64,000 nucleotides of DNA from Cognatilysobacter claricitrinus (GCF_045866565.1 NZ_BAAFZV010000001.1:744001-808000), one strand, 5' to 3'; counted from the stretch's first letter, positions 16,710-25,092 are shown. A program made the numbers and translations. Notes: generated by a model from the sequence alone, not told the origin.

Positions 16710-17483
16710 TCACGGGTGGTGCGTCTTGACCTCCTGCAGGCCGCCGACTTGGGCTGCGCCGCTCAGCTGAAGATCCTGTACATGCCAGTACGCGGCGAAA
16801 TCCTTGGCCCGCTCCGGGTAGAGCGCGTCGACTTGGGACACCTCGGAATTGACGTATTGCGACTGAGCCCCGCCCACCTGCGGTGCGAACGTGCCGCCGT
16901 CGGGCTTGCCGCTTATTTCGAGGCGAGCGCGCTGGAAGCCGATATGGCTGCCCGTCATCTTGTTGAGGAATAGACGGATCGCACCTTCCGTGCGCGGTTG
17001 CGCGACCGCATCGCCGTACCGGTCGTAGTACGACTCACCTTGGGCGACGGCCTCCTTCTGCTGCGCAGGCGTTAGTTCGCTCCAGATCTTCTCGCGCACC
17101 AGCAACATGCGCTTCACGGGGCGCTCCGCCGCGAGGTCGGCCCAGATGTACGCCTGCACCGGATCGCGTGGCACACCGACGCCTTGCCAGTACATCAGGC
17201 TGAGCGCGTGCTGCGAAAACTTGTCGGCGTAATAGGCCGCCTTGCGGAACTGATCCGCTGCGGTCTCCATGTCGCCACGAACGTAGGACTTCAACGCCGC
17301 GAGGCGTGCTTCTTCATTGGGGCGACCTTTCGCACTGCGCTCGAGAGAGGACAGGTCGTTGAACGAGAGGTGGGTGAGGCTGAGGTTGCCACCATTCTGC
17401 GGCGTGGCCGCCGTGGCCGCCGTGGCCGTGCAGGCGAGGGCGGCGAGAAGCATCGTGAGGCTGAGGCGTGTCGTCGTGCGCAT
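16710..17483 (-). CDS. Exported Sel1-repeat-like protein
   Basis: A 257-residue protein with a signal peptide (about 1-25). Residues 75-120 hold Ala-Asp-Gln-Phe-Arg-Lys-Ala-Ala then Ala-Leu-Ser-Leu-Met-Tyr-Trp-Gln-Gly-Val-Gly-Val-Pro-Arg-Asp and Ala-Tyr-Ile-Trp-Ala-Asp-Leu-Ala-Ala, the pattern of one or two Sel1 (TPR-like) helical repeats used for protein binding. The C-terminal half has no recognised fold. It precedes (on the same strand) the monooxygenase but with a 212-bp gap, so independent transcription is likely. Periplasmic location follows from the signal peptide; partner unknown. Confidence 0.8.
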   Translation of the reverse strand: MRTTTRLSLTMLLAALACTATAATAATPQNGGNLSLTHLSFNDLSSLERSAKGRPNEEARLAALKSYVRGDMETAADQFRKAAYYADKFSQHALSLMYWQGVGVPRDPVQAYIWADLAAERPVKRMLLVREKIWSELTPAQQKEAVAQGESYYDRYGDAVAQPRTEGAIRLFLNKMTGSHIGFQRARLEISGKPDGGTFAPQVGGAQSQYVNSEVSQVDALYPERAKDFAAYWHVQDLQLSGAAQVGGLQEVKTHHP

Positions 17484-17543
17484 TCCTTTTCTCCAGTCGG
17501 ACAGTGGCTGCGGCAGGCCGGGCGATCCAACGCCGCGCCCGGC

Positions 17544-17963
17544 TCAACGCCCGAGCGCGGGCGATGGGGTTGACGCAGTGGGTACGACGAACGGCGGGGT
17601 CGGGGTGATGGTGCAGCCGGCGGGCGGCGAGGCCAGCGCCGTCGCCGACACCACGGCGATCGACGGCCGCATCTCGTGGTCGAAGGACGAGCGCTTGTCC
17701 TCAACCATGCCATCGACGGCGACATAGGGCTCCGGCATGTTCGAGCGCACCAAGGCGTCGAGCGCGGATGGATCATCGACGTCGTACAGATCGCCCCAGT
17801 TGCCGCAGCCGATCACGTGATGCCTGCCGTGGACGATGACGTAGCGACCCACCACGTGTTCGGAGTGCAGCGTGGAAACGTGAGGCGGGCGCGGCTCGTG
17901 GTGGACGCTGGCGCAGGCGGCGAGCAGGCAGGCCGATGCGATGCACAGGACGGCGGTCTTCAT
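17544..17963 (-). CDS. Small hypothetical lipoprotein
   Basis: A 139-residue protein starting with a classic lipoprotein signal (Leu-Leu-Ala-Ala-Cys, Cys17). The mature part is His-rich near its start (Val-His-His-Glu and Val-His-Gly-Arg-His-His) and ends in a Pro/Thr-rich tail. The frame is open further upstream but only the ATG at 17963 gives a sensible signal peptide. It reads divergently from the DUF885 lipoprotein at 18100 and lies 60 bp upstream of the Sel1-type gene on the same strand. No family is recognised. Confidence 0.7.
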   Translation of the reverse strand: MKTAVLCIASACLLAACASVHHEPRPPHVSTLHSEHVVGRYVIVHGRHHVIGCGNWGDLYDVDDPSALDALVRSNMPEPYVAVDGMVEDKRSSFDHEMRPSIAVVSATALASPPAGCTITPTPPFVVPTASTPSPALGR

Positions 17964-18099
17964 GCGGCCTCCCTCGCCGACAGGTCGATCTGGTGCGACG
18001 CACGCATCATGCACCTCGCCGTGCGGGTGTGCAGCCCGACACGCGTGGCGGCACACACCGCCGCTTATGCTTGCGGCTTCCCTGCCCACCGGAGCCGCC

Positions 18100-19902
18100 A
18101 TGCGCGCGTCCCTGCTCGCCCTCGCCACCGTCCTCGCCCTGTCCGGCTGCCAGACCGCACCGGTCGCGACCGCGCCCGACGCACCGCCGGCCACGTCCGT
18201 GCAGCCGAGCGCGGACGTCCGCTTCAAGGCGGTATCCGACGCCTGGCTCGACCGCTGGATGGCGCTCAACCCGGTGGCGGCCACGCAGCTCGGCGATCAC
18301 CGCTTCGACGACCGCCTCGACGATCTCTCGGCGACCGGCCGCCAGCAGCTCGTCGATTTCAGCCGCCAGCTGCTGACCAAACTGGATTCGATCGACCGCG
18401 CCCAGCTCTCGCGCGAGAACCAGGTCGACGCGCTGATCCTGCGCAACCAGCTGCAGGGCGACATCTGGAACATGGAGACGTTCCAGAGCTGGGCTTGGGA
18501 CCCGCAGGTGTACAGCGGCCTGGCCGGCGGTTCGATCTACAACCTGATGGCGCGCGAGTTCGCACCCATGCCGCAGCGCCTGAAGTCGGCGACCGCGCGC
18601 ATGGAGCAGCTTCCCGCGCTGTTCGCGCAGGCGCGCGCCAACCTCGATCCGGCGCGCGTGCCGCTGATCCATGCGCAGACCGTGGCCAAGCAGAACGCCG
18701 GCGTGCTGCAGCTGGTCGATGAATTCATCACGCCGAACGCGGGTCAGCTGACCGGCGCCGATCGCACGCGGCTCGATACCGCCGTCGCCAACTTGCGCAA
18801 GGCCGTGGCCGACCAGCAGACCTGGCTGGACAAGACGCTGGTGCCGAACGCGAAGGGCGACTTCCGCATCGGCGGCAAGCTCTACGACCAGAAGCTGCAG
18901 TTCGCGCTGATGTCGTCGCTGTCGCGGCAGGAGATCGGCGAGCGCGCGAAGGCCGAGCTCACCCGCGTGCGCGGCGAGATGTACGGCATCGCGCAGAAGG
19001 TGCTCGCCGGCAAGAAGGGCGCGCCCGCGCTGCCGGCGAATCCGACCGACGAACAGCGCCAGAAGGCGATCGAAGCCGCGCTTGAACTCGCGTATCGCGA
19101 CCACCCGTCGCGCGATGGCGTCGTCGATGCGGCCAAATCCGCGCTCACGCAGGTCACGCAGTTCGTGCGCGACAGGAATCTCGTCAGCGTCCCGAACGAT
19201 CCGGTCAAGATCATCCTGATGCCGGAATTCCAGCGTGGCGTCGCGGTGGCGTACTGCGATTCGCCCGGTCCGCTCGACAAGGGTCTCGACACGTATTTCG
19301 CGATCTCGCCGATCCCGGACGACTGGACGAAGGAACAGACCGAATCGTTCCTGCGCGAATACAACTCGCGCATGATCCACCTGCTCACCATCCACGAGGC
19401 GATGCCGGGGCATTACCTCGAGGGCGCGTACTCGGCGCGTTACCCGTCGACGCTGCGCGGCGTGCTGCGCTCGGGCCTGTTCGCCGAAGGCTGGGCGGTC
19501 TACACCGAGAACCTGATGGCCACGAACGGTTACATGGGCGACGACCCGCTGTTCCGCCTCGTGCAGCTCAAGTTCTACCTGCGCACGATTGCCAACGCGA
19601 TCCTCGACCAGGGCGTGCACGTGGACGGCTGGAGCCGCGAGCAGGCGATGCACCTGATGACGCACGACGCGTTCCAGCAGGAACGCGAGGCGGCGGGCAA
19701 GTGGGTGCGCACGCAGCTGAGCTCGGCGCAGCTGCCGACCTACTTCGTCGGCGTGCAGGAGCAGTACGACACGCGCAAGGCGGTGGAAGCGAAGGAAGGC
19801 GCGGCGTTCAACCTCAAGGCCTACCACGACAAGGTGCTGAGCTACGGCGCGCCGCCGGTGCGCTTCGTGCGCGAGATGATGCTCGACCAGCCGATCGACT
19901 GA
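18100..19902 (+). CDS. DUF885 lipoprotein, putative metallopeptidase
   Basis: A 600-residue DUF885 protein, a family regarded as metal-dependent carboxypeptidase-like. The start at 18100 has GGAG five bases ahead and opens a lipoprotein signal with Leu-Ser-Gly-Cys (Cys16), placing the enzyme in the periplasm or outer membrane. The key motif His-Glu-Ala-Met-Pro-Gly-His lies at 432-438, with Glu-Gly-Trp-Ala-Val-Tyr-Thr-Glu about 35 residues later supplying a likely third ligand. The C-terminal Gln-Ala-Met-His-Leu-Met-Thr and Leu-Pro-Thr-Tyr-Phe-Val-Gly stretches are also family features. Substrate unknown; the gene stands alone. Confidence 0.88.
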   Translation: MRASLLALATVLALSGCQTAPVATAPDAPPATSVQPSADVRFKAVSDAWLDRWMALNPVAATQLGDHRFDDRLDDLSATGRQQLVDFSRQLLTKLDSIDRAQLSRENQVDALILRNQLQGDIWNMETFQSWAWDPQVYSGLAGGSIYNLMAREFAPMPQRLKSATARMEQLPALFAQARANLDPARVPLIHAQTVAKQNAGVLQLVDEFITPNAGQLTGADRTRLDTAVANLRKAVADQQTWLDKTLVPNAKGDFRIGGKLYDQKLQFALMSSLSRQEIGERAKAELTRVRGEMYGIAQKVLAGKKGAPALPANPTDEQRQKAIEAALELAYRDHPSRDGVVDAAKSALTQVTQFVRDRNLVSVPNDPVKIILMPEFQRGVAVAYCDSPGPLDKGLDTYFAISPIPDDWTKEQTESFLREYNSRMIHLLTIHEAMPGHYLEGAYSARYPSTLRGVLRSGLFAEGWAVYTENLMATNGYMGDDPLFRLVQLKFYLRTIANAILDQGVHVDGWSREQAMHLMTHDAFQQEREAAGKWVRTQLSSAQLPTYFVGVQEQYDTRKAVEAKEGAAFNLKAYHDKVLSYGAPPVRFVREMMLDQPID

Positions 19903-20076
19903 TCGATTGAGAGCATGCGGCAACGACGGCCGACGGCAGCGATGCCGCCGGCCTTCGCGTCGAAAAGTGCGTGATGCGTGGCACGCCTTCGTAGTTTGGT
20001 ATTGCAAAGCGCTTGCACGGATTGCGTCGCACTTCAAGGGGTTGCGATGCGGCGCAGCGCGGGCCAGCATCGATGC

Positions 20077-20454
20077 ATGGCGAATGCAGTGATGGCACCG
20101 GAGCTTCGACGCTTCGTCGCCGCCAAGATCCATTCGATACCGATGCTGGAGGCACTGCTGCTGGTGCGCTCGCGCGATGACGGGTGGGCGACGGTGGAGC
20201 TGGCCGAGCGGCTCTACCTGCCCGAATCGAAGGTCGCGCAGCTCGTGGCCGACCTCGTGCGCGAACAGCTTGCGCGCATCGACAGCGGGCGCGCGTGTTA
20301 CGCACCGGCGAGCGTGGAGATCGAGCAGCTTGTCGATGCACTGGTCGCGACGTACAGCCGCCATGTGGTGGCGGTGACGGAACTCATCCATTCCGGCGTG
20401 GGCCGCCAGGCACGCAGCTTCGCCGATGCGTTCGTGCTACGGAGAGACGAATGA
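20077..20454 (+). CDS. Hypothetical small protein, winged-helix-like
   Basis: A protein of about 125 residues, mostly helical. The central region (Trp-Ala-Thr-Val-Glu-Leu-Ala-Glu-Arg-Leu-Tyr-Leu-Pro-Glu-Ser-Lys-Val-Ala-Gln-Leu-Val, given with breaks between helices) resembles the helix-turn-helix of small winged-helix regulators, followed by a strand-like Leu-Ala-Arg-Ile-Asp-Ser-Gly. No metal or effector site is seen. The start is uncertain: ATGs at 20047, 20077 and 20092 are all possible and none has a clear ribosome site. It overlaps the next gene by ATGA, so it is likely the first gene of an operon with two small membrane proteins. Confidence 0.65.
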   Translation: MANAVMAPELRRFVAAKIHSIPMLEALLLVRSRDDGWATVELAERLYLPESKVAQLVADLVREQLARIDSGRACYAPASVEIEQLVDALVATYSRHVVAVTELIHSGVGRQARSFADAFVLRRDE

Positions 20455-20708
20455 ACGCGATCATCTACACCCTGTGCGCACTCGCCGCGCTGCTATGTGC
20501 CGTGCTGCTCGCGCAGGGCGCGCGTCGCTCGCGCTCCCGCATGCTGGTGTGGAGCGCGGTCTGCTTCGGGCTGCTCACGGCGGCGAATGTGGTGCTTGTG
20601 CTCGACTTCCTGGTGTTCCCGGGCGTCGCGCTGTGGCCGGTGCGGCAGGGCCTGTCGCTGCTCGCGGTCGGCGCGCTGATCTACGGCCTGATCATGGAGG
20701 AACGGTGA
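20451..20708 (+). CDS. DUF5985-like small membrane protein
   Basis: An 85-residue integral membrane protein with three hydrophobic segments (about 4-22, 30-50 and 60-82) and a basic loop Arg-Arg-Ser-Arg-Ser-Arg after the first. Length, the Leu-Val-Trp-Ser-Ala-Val-Cys-Phe motif and pairing with a second similar protein fit DUF5985, a family of unknown function that I recall as occurring in adjacent pairs. GGAGAG precedes the ATG, which overlaps the upstream stop (ATGA); its own stop shares bases with the next start (TGATG). The three genes are clearly translationally coupled. Confidence 0.75.
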   Translation: MNAIIYTLCALAALLCAVLLAQGARRSRSRMLVWSAVCFGLLTAANVVLVLDFLVFPGVALWPVRQGLSLLAVGALIYGLIMEER

Positions 20709-20974
20709 TGCAACTGTTCCTGCTCGGGATGATCTCGATGGGCTCGGCAGTCGCGGCGTTGCTGTTCGTGCGCTTCTGGCGCAGCGGTCGCGACCGCCTG
20801 TTCCTGTGGTTCGCCGCGGCGTTCGCATGGGAGGCGTGCAACCGCGCGATTTTCGCGTGGCAGGGCGCGCGCGACGAGGCCACCACGCCCTACCTGATCG
20901 CGCGGCTGGTCTTCTTCGCGCTGATCATCGTCGCCATCGTCGACAAGAACCTGCGCGCGCGCCGGCCTCGCTAG
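20708..20974 (+). CDS. DUF5985-like small membrane protein, second copy
   Basis: An 88-residue membrane protein similar in size and topology to its upstream neighbour, with segments near 3-20, 32-50 and 64-80. The first loop again is basic (Arg-Phe-Trp-Arg-Ser-Gly-Arg-Asp-Arg) and is followed by Leu-Phe-Leu-Trp-Phe-Ala-Ala-Ala-Phe, mirroring the neighbour's second helix, so the pair probably arose by duplication or forms a heteromer. Its TAG stop overlaps the stop of the convergent gene in the four bases CTAG. No function is known. Confidence 0.75.
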   Translation: MQLFLLGMISMGSAVAALLFVRFWRSGRDRLFLWFAAAFAWEACNRAIFAWQGARDEATTPYLIARLVFFALIIVAIVDKNLRARRPR

Positions 20975-21594
20975 CGTCGCGACACACCGATCGGCAGCGT
21001 CGCCACGCGCGACATCTCGCCGGCTTCGAACGCTGCGCGGTCGTGCAAGTAGTCCTCGAACATCGCAGTCGCGTCGTCGCCCCAGAACACGTCGCCGTCC
21101 ATGGCGAGCGTCGGCACGCCGAACACGCCGTCAGCGATGGCGGCGTCGAAGTTGGCCTGCAGTCGCGCCCTGACGGTCGTCTCGGCGATCGCGGTGGCCG
21201 CGTCGAGGCCAAGGCGCTGCGCGACCGGCGCGAGCGATTCCGCGTCATCGCCGCGAAGGCCGTCGCGCCAGAGGTGGTCGAAGATCGCGTCGATCGCTGC
21301 GTCGGTGCAGCCGGCGGCGATGCACAGCCGCAACGCGGCGAGCGGATTGAACGGATGCGCGGGCGGAAATCGCAGCGGTCGACCCATGCGACGCGCGCGC
21401 CAGACGACGTGGCGATAGGTGAAACGGCGTTTGTCCGGGATCTCCGCCGGGCCCTTGTGATCGAGCCGTTGCAGCAGGCCGGCGAACAGGATGGGGCGGT
21501 ATTCGATCGCATGCTGCTGCGCGAGTTCGCGCACGCGCGGGCGCTGCAGGTAGGCGAACGGCGAGATGAAATCGAAGTACCAGCGGATGGACAC
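20971..21594 (-). CDS. DsbA-fold 2-hydroxychromene-2-carboxylate isomerase-like protein
   Basis: A 207-residue thioredoxin-fold protein of the HCCA isomerase/kappa-GST type. The N-terminus Trp-Tyr-Phe-Asp-Phe-Ile-Ser-Pro-Phe-Ala-Tyr has serine (Ser11) where DsbA has its redox cysteine, and a cis-Pro loop Gly-Val-Pro-Thr follows near 165, as in glutathione-dependent isomerases. The reaction in naphthalene degradation is known for the family, but no catabolic genes are near, so the substrate is open. It starts at a GTG with GAGG ahead, 8 bp after the zinc-ribbon gene, so it is part of that operon. Start choice is fairly sure. Confidence 0.82.
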   Translation of the reverse strand: MSIRWYFDFISPFAYLQRPRVRELAQQHAIEYRPILFAGLLQRLDHKGPAEIPDKRRFTYRHVVWRARRMGRPLRFPPAHPFNPLAALRLCIAAGCTDAAIDAIFDHLWRDGLRGDDAESLAPVAQRLGLDAATAIAETTVRARLQANFDAAIADGVFGVPTLAMDGDVFWGDDATAMFEDYLHDRAAFEAGEMSRVATLPIGVSRR

Positions 21595-21602
21595 GGCGCG
21601 CC

Positions 21603-22721
21603 TCAGTTCTGTCCGTTCAACCAGACGTAGATGAAGAACGCGAGCAGCGCGGCGAGCACCGCGAACGTGATCTTGACCCAGCTGTACGGGCGCTGCCCGG
21701 CGATCGCACCGGTGTAGCCGTTGGCGAGCAACTGGAAGCTGCGCGCGCCGTAGGTATAGCTGACCAGCCACACCGGCATCAGCACGTGCTTGAAGGTGCG
21801 ACCGTGATACGTCGACTGCACCTGCAGGTTGCGATGCGTGTCGCCGGGCACGGCCTGTTCGCACAGGCGACGCACCTCGAACTCCATGTTGGTCATGTTG
21901 AGGTCGGCCGCGAGACGCAGGTCGACCTGGTAGCGCTCCACGGTCCAGCCGCGCACGAACTCCGCGGCATACGGCTTGAGGTCCGTGGTCGTCGGAAAGG
22001 GCCCGATCTTTTCGAGCAGGTCGCGCTGCGCGCCTTCGCTACCCGGCACGAGATCGTCGTCGAAGAAGTGGTCGAGCTCGCCGGACGCCGGCGTCCAGCG
22101 CACGTGCTGGACCTGTCGCGTCTCCATGCGACCGTTCCGCATCGTGGTTTCGGTCGTGTAGTAGTAGGTGCCGGACTCGGCGGTCCACGCCGCATGCACG
22201 TGCGCGTCGAACGTCCAGTACGGCAGGTAGAGGCCGTGCAGCGTGTCGGTTAGCGCTGCACGCTTGAGCTTGTTGGGCGCGAACCAGCGCGTGCCGTACC
22301 ACTTGCGAATCTCGTCGCGCACCTGCGACTCCGACACACGGAACGGCAGCAGGCTCTGCGGCGTGATCGCATCCTTCAGCGCGGTGTACGGAACGATCGC
22401 CGGCGAGCCGCAGAACGCGCAGCGGGCGGCGACCTTGTCGGCCTCGAACACGCTGATCGCCTTGCAGCTCTGGCACTGCACTTCGCGACGCGCATCGCCG
22501 TAGCCGCGTCCGCCGTCGTCGGCTTTCGCCAGTGCGTTGGCGAGGTCGAGTTCGACGATCGCACCGGGCGTCGCCGCATCCGGCGTCCACGGCGCGACGG
22601 TGCCGCAGAACGGGCAGACCAGCGCCTGTTTCGCGGCGTTCCACTCGAGGTCGCCGCCGCACTCGGGGCAGGCGCGCTTGTCGAGCGTGACGGACGCGTC
22701 CGGTGCGAGCGGTTGGTTCAT
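21603..22721 (-). CDS. Double zinc-ribbon protein with C-terminal membrane anchor (YdjG-like)
   Basis: A 372-residue protein. Two treble-cysteine zinc ribbons open it: Cys18-x2-Cys21 with Cys36-x2-Cys39, and Cys83-x2-Cys86 with Cys101-x2-Cys104. The middle (about 110-330) is a beta-rich domain with paired aromatics (Leu-Pro-Tyr-Trp-Thr-Phe-Asp-Ala). A single hydrophobic anchor is near 350-368. Bacillus subtilis YdjG/YdjH-YdjI proteins of this kind tether PspA to the membrane; the neighbouring SPFH protein fits that pairing. The gene begins 4 bp after the SPFH stop. Databases sometimes mislabel this family as primosomal protein N-prime; there is no helicase motif. Confidence 0.82.
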   Translation of the reverse strand: MNQPLAPDASVTLDKRACPECGGDLEWNAAKQALVCPFCGTVAPWTPDAATPGAIVELDLANALAKADDGGRGYGDARREVQCQSCKAISVFEADKVAARCAFCGSPAIVPYTALKDAITPQSLLPFRVSESQVRDEIRKWYGTRWFAPNKLKRAALTDTLHGLYLPYWTFDAHVHAAWTAESGTYYYTTETTMRNGRMETRQVQHVRWTPASGELDHFFDDDLVPGSEGAQRDLLEKIGPFPTTTDLKPYAAEFVRGWTVERYQVDLRLAADLNMTNMEFEVRRLCEQAVPGDTHRNLQVQSTYHGRTFKHVLMPVWLVSYTYGARSFQLLANGYTGAIAGQRPYSWVKITFAVLAALLAFFIYVWLNGQN

Positions 22722-22725
22722 CGAC

Positions 22726-23772
22726 TCAGGCGCCGCGCAGGTACTCGTCCAGCGACGCGCGCGCGATGCGGTACGCGTTGCCGATCTTGCGACCCTTGAG
22801 CTCGCCCTTGTCGATTGCCGCGATCACGTCCTCGGTCGACACGCCGAGCGCCTGCGCGGCCTGTTCGGGCGTGAGCACGTCGAGCGTGGGCGCGGCGGTC
22901 GTCGCTGCAGCCGCCGCTGCCGGCGCGCCCATGCCCTGCGCCATCTGCTGCGCCATCGCGAAACCGATCGCCATTTCCGCCGGTGCCGCGGCGACGCTGC
23001 CGCCACCCTGGCCCATGCCGGTGCCCATCTGGAACTTCACGTAGTCGTTGAGGTTGCCGACCGCCGCCATGCCCGAACGCTTGTCGATCGCCTGCTCCAC
23101 TTCCGGCGGCACCGACACGTTCTCCACCACGAACGAGCTGATCTCGATGCCGTACTTGCCCTGCATGATCGGGTTGACCACCGGCAGCAGCGCGTCGCCC
23201 ACTTCGCTGTAGCGCGTGGCGATGTCGAGCGCGGGGATCTTCGCCGTCGCCAAGGCTTCGGTGAACACGCTGACGATGCGCGAACGCATCGTGCCTTCGA
23301 ACTCGTCGAGCCGGAAATTCTGGTCGGTACCGGCCACTTCGCGCAGGAACTTCGGCGCGTCGACGATGCGGAAGTCGTACGTGCCGAACGCGCGCAGGCG
23401 CACGATGCCGAAGTCGGCGTCGCGCATCATCACCGGGTTCGCGGTGCCCCACTTGTTGCCGGTGAACACGCGCGTGTTGAGGTAGTAGACGTCGCATTTG
23501 AACGGCGATTCGAAGCCGTACTTCCAGCCCAGGATCCGCGACAGGATCGGGATGTTCTCGGTCTTGAGCGTGTGTTTGCCGGGACCGAACAGATCGGCGA
23601 ACTGGCCGGCGGCGACGAACTGCACCAGCTGGCTGTCGCGCACGATCAGCTGCGCGCCGTTCTTGATTTCCTTGTCGTCGTCCGGGAAGCGGAACGACAG
23701 CGTGTCGCGCGAGTCATCGGTCCACTCGATGATCTCGAGGACCTGGCCCTTGATGAAGTCCAGAACGCCCAT
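22726..23772 (-). CDS. SPFH-domain protein with C-terminal Xis-like helix-turn-helix
   Basis: A 348-residue protein. The first two-thirds is an SPFH/band 7 domain of the YdjI type (Gly-Pro-Gly-Lys-His-Thr-Leu, then Leu-Arg-Ala-Phe-Gly-Thr-Tyr-Asp-Phe-Arg). An Ala/Met/Gly-rich linker at about 250-295 leads to a helix-turn-helix resembling excisionase or MerR folds at about 298-345 (Leu-Thr-Pro-Glu-Gln-Ala-Ala-Gln-Ala-Leu-Gly-Val-Ser and Gly-Arg-Lys-Ile-Gly-Asn-Ala-Tyr-Arg-Ile). Relatives often end in a zinc ribbon or SHOCT segment instead. The operon continues with the zinc-ribbon anchor and an isomerase. A role in membrane stress or organisation is inferred. Confidence 0.85.
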   Translation of the reverse strand: MGVLDFIKGQVLEIIEWTDDSRDTLSFRFPDDDKEIKNGAQLIVRDSQLVQFVAAGQFADLFGPGKHTLKTENIPILSRILGWKYGFESPFKCDVYYLNTRVFTGNKWGTANPVMMRDADFGIVRLRAFGTYDFRIVDAPKFLREVAGTDQNFRLDEFEGTMRSRIVSVFTEALATAKIPALDIATRYSEVGDALLPVVNPIMQGKYGIEISSFVVENVSVPPEVEQAIDKRSGMAAVGNLNDYVKFQMGTGMGQGGGSVAAAPAEMAIGFAMAQQMAQGMGAPAAAAAATTAAPTLDVLTPEQAAQALGVSTEDVIAAIDKGELKGRKIGNAYRIARASLDEYLRGA

Positions 23773-23862
23773 GTGCCGCTCCCTGCCTGTGGCGCCCGCG
23801 CGCCGTCCGGGCCGATTCTAGGCATGCGTCGGCGACAATGCGCCACCGCCGGAGGTCACCCG

Positions 23863-24531
23863 ATGCGCCGCACCAACGTCCTGCTGCTCGCCCTGCTTCC
23901 GCTGCTCGCCGTCGCCGCCCGTCCCGCGCTGCACGTGTCGAAACAGTTCGACGTGCGCATCCGTCCCGACACCCCGTGCGCGCCGGACGGCGACGACTGC
24001 ATCGGCCCGGCCACGCTCGTGTTCACCGCGCGCGGCGGCCGCGCGATTCCCGCGCTGCACGTCGACACGCTGAAGCTCGACGCCGCCGACCCCGCGGACG
24101 TGCGCATCAACGACGCGCAGATGTACGGCGCGCAGTCGACGCTGATCGCCGGCGATTTCGATTTCGACGGGCACGACGACCTCGCGGTGCGCACCGGCGA
24201 CGACGGCCCGTACGGCGGCCCGACCTACGACGTCTACGTGTTCGATCGCGCGCACGGGCGCTTCGTCGAGGATGGCGCGCTCAGCGGCCTGACCTACGAC
24301 ACGCTCGGGATGTTCGGCGTCGACGCCAGGCGCCATCGCATCAGCACCTGGGCGAAAAGCGGCTGCTGCTGGCACGAGTACGTCGAATACACGAACGGTG
24401 CGAAGGGGCTGGTCGCGGTCTACAAGCGCACCGAGGACGCCACGCGCGATCCGATGACGATCACCGAGGCGCGGCTCGACGCGCACGGCCGCTGGCACAG
24501 GCGGAGCCACCGCGAACCCGTGAAGGGCTGA
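23863..24531 (+). CDS. XAC2610-related exported protein
   Basis: A 222-residue protein with a signal peptide (about 1-22). Its core has Ala-Gly-Asp-Phe-Asp-Phe-Asp-Gly-His-Asp-Asp-Leu-Ala-Val at 96-109, a calcium-loop-like FG-GAP/VCBS motif, followed by Gly-Pro-Tyr-Gly-Gly-Pro-Thr-Tyr. This layout matches the XAC2610-related family. The founding member in Xanthomonas citri is the periplasmic immunity protein against a type IV-secreted lysozyme-like effector (X-Tfe XAC2609). GGAGGT sits six bases before the ATG, fixing the start. No effector gene adjoins it here, so an immunity role is inference only; generic periplasmic function is equally possible. Confidence 0.7.
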   Translation: MRRTNVLLLALLPLLAVAARPALHVSKQFDVRIRPDTPCAPDGDDCIGPATLVFTARGGRAIPALHVDTLKLDAADPADVRINDAQMYGAQSTLIAGDFDFDGHDDLAVRTGDDGPYGGPTYDVYVFDRAHGRFVEDGALSGLTYDTLGMFGVDARRHRISTWAKSGCCWHEYVEYTNGAKGLVAVYKRTEDATRDPMTITEARLDAHGRWHRRSHREPVKG

Positions 24532-24573
24532 GCCCTCGGCGATAATGGCCGCGCCTTTCCGCATCACCGCACC

Positions 24574-24933
24574 ATGGTCCATCCCTGCCTGTCCTGCGGC
24601 GCCTGCTGCGCCCAATTCCGCGTCGCCTTCCACTGGTCGGAAACCGACGCCGCGCCCGGCGGCCTCACGCCCGCGGCGCTCACCGAAGCCGTCGACCCGC
24701 ATCGCGTCGCCATGCGCGGCACCTACGGCGGCGGGTCGATCCGGTGCGGCGCACTGCGTGGCGTGGTCGGCGTCGCCACCTCCTGCACGATCTACGCACA
24801 GCGGCCGTCGCCATGCCGGGAGCTGCAGGCGAGTTGGGAACACGGCGTCGCCATCGCGCAATGCGATCGCGCGCGCGCCGCACATGGATTGCCACCGCTG
24901 ACGCCGGCCGACTGGGCGCGCACGCCCGCCTGA
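24574..24933 (+). CDS. YkgJ-family cysteine cluster protein
   Basis: A 119-residue soluble protein with the N-terminal cluster Cys-Leu-Ser-Cys-Gly-Ala-Cys-Cys (residues 5-12) and further cysteines in Ile-Arg-Cys-Gly, Thr-Ser-Cys-Thr-Ile-Tyr and Pro-Cys-Arg-Glu-Leu. This is the pattern of the YkgJ/UPF0153 family, thought to bind zinc or an iron-sulfur centre; the Ile-Tyr-x-x-Arg-Pro-x-x-Cys-Arg motif is its most conserved piece. The function is not established. No ribosome site stands before the ATG, but it is the start that fits the family. It lies alone between the XAC2610-like gene and the isocitrate dehydrogenase gene. Confidence 0.88.
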   Translation: MVHPCLSCGACCAQFRVAFHWSETDAAPGGLTPAALTEAVDPHRVAMRGTYGGGSIRCGALRGVVGVATSCTIYAQRPSPCRELQASWEHGVAIAQCDRARAAHGLPPLTPADWARTPA

Positions 24934-25092
24934 GCGGCCGTACGCCGTCGCACGGCGGCTTCGGCGGAATGCAGTCATGCCGCCATGTCTTTGCCCCGGC
25001 CCCGGGCGAGACGCGACAATGCGCGGTCCCGCGATGCCCGCATCGCCTCCGCACGCCGCGACCCGCGCGTGCCCGATCCCGCGAGTGCCTCC

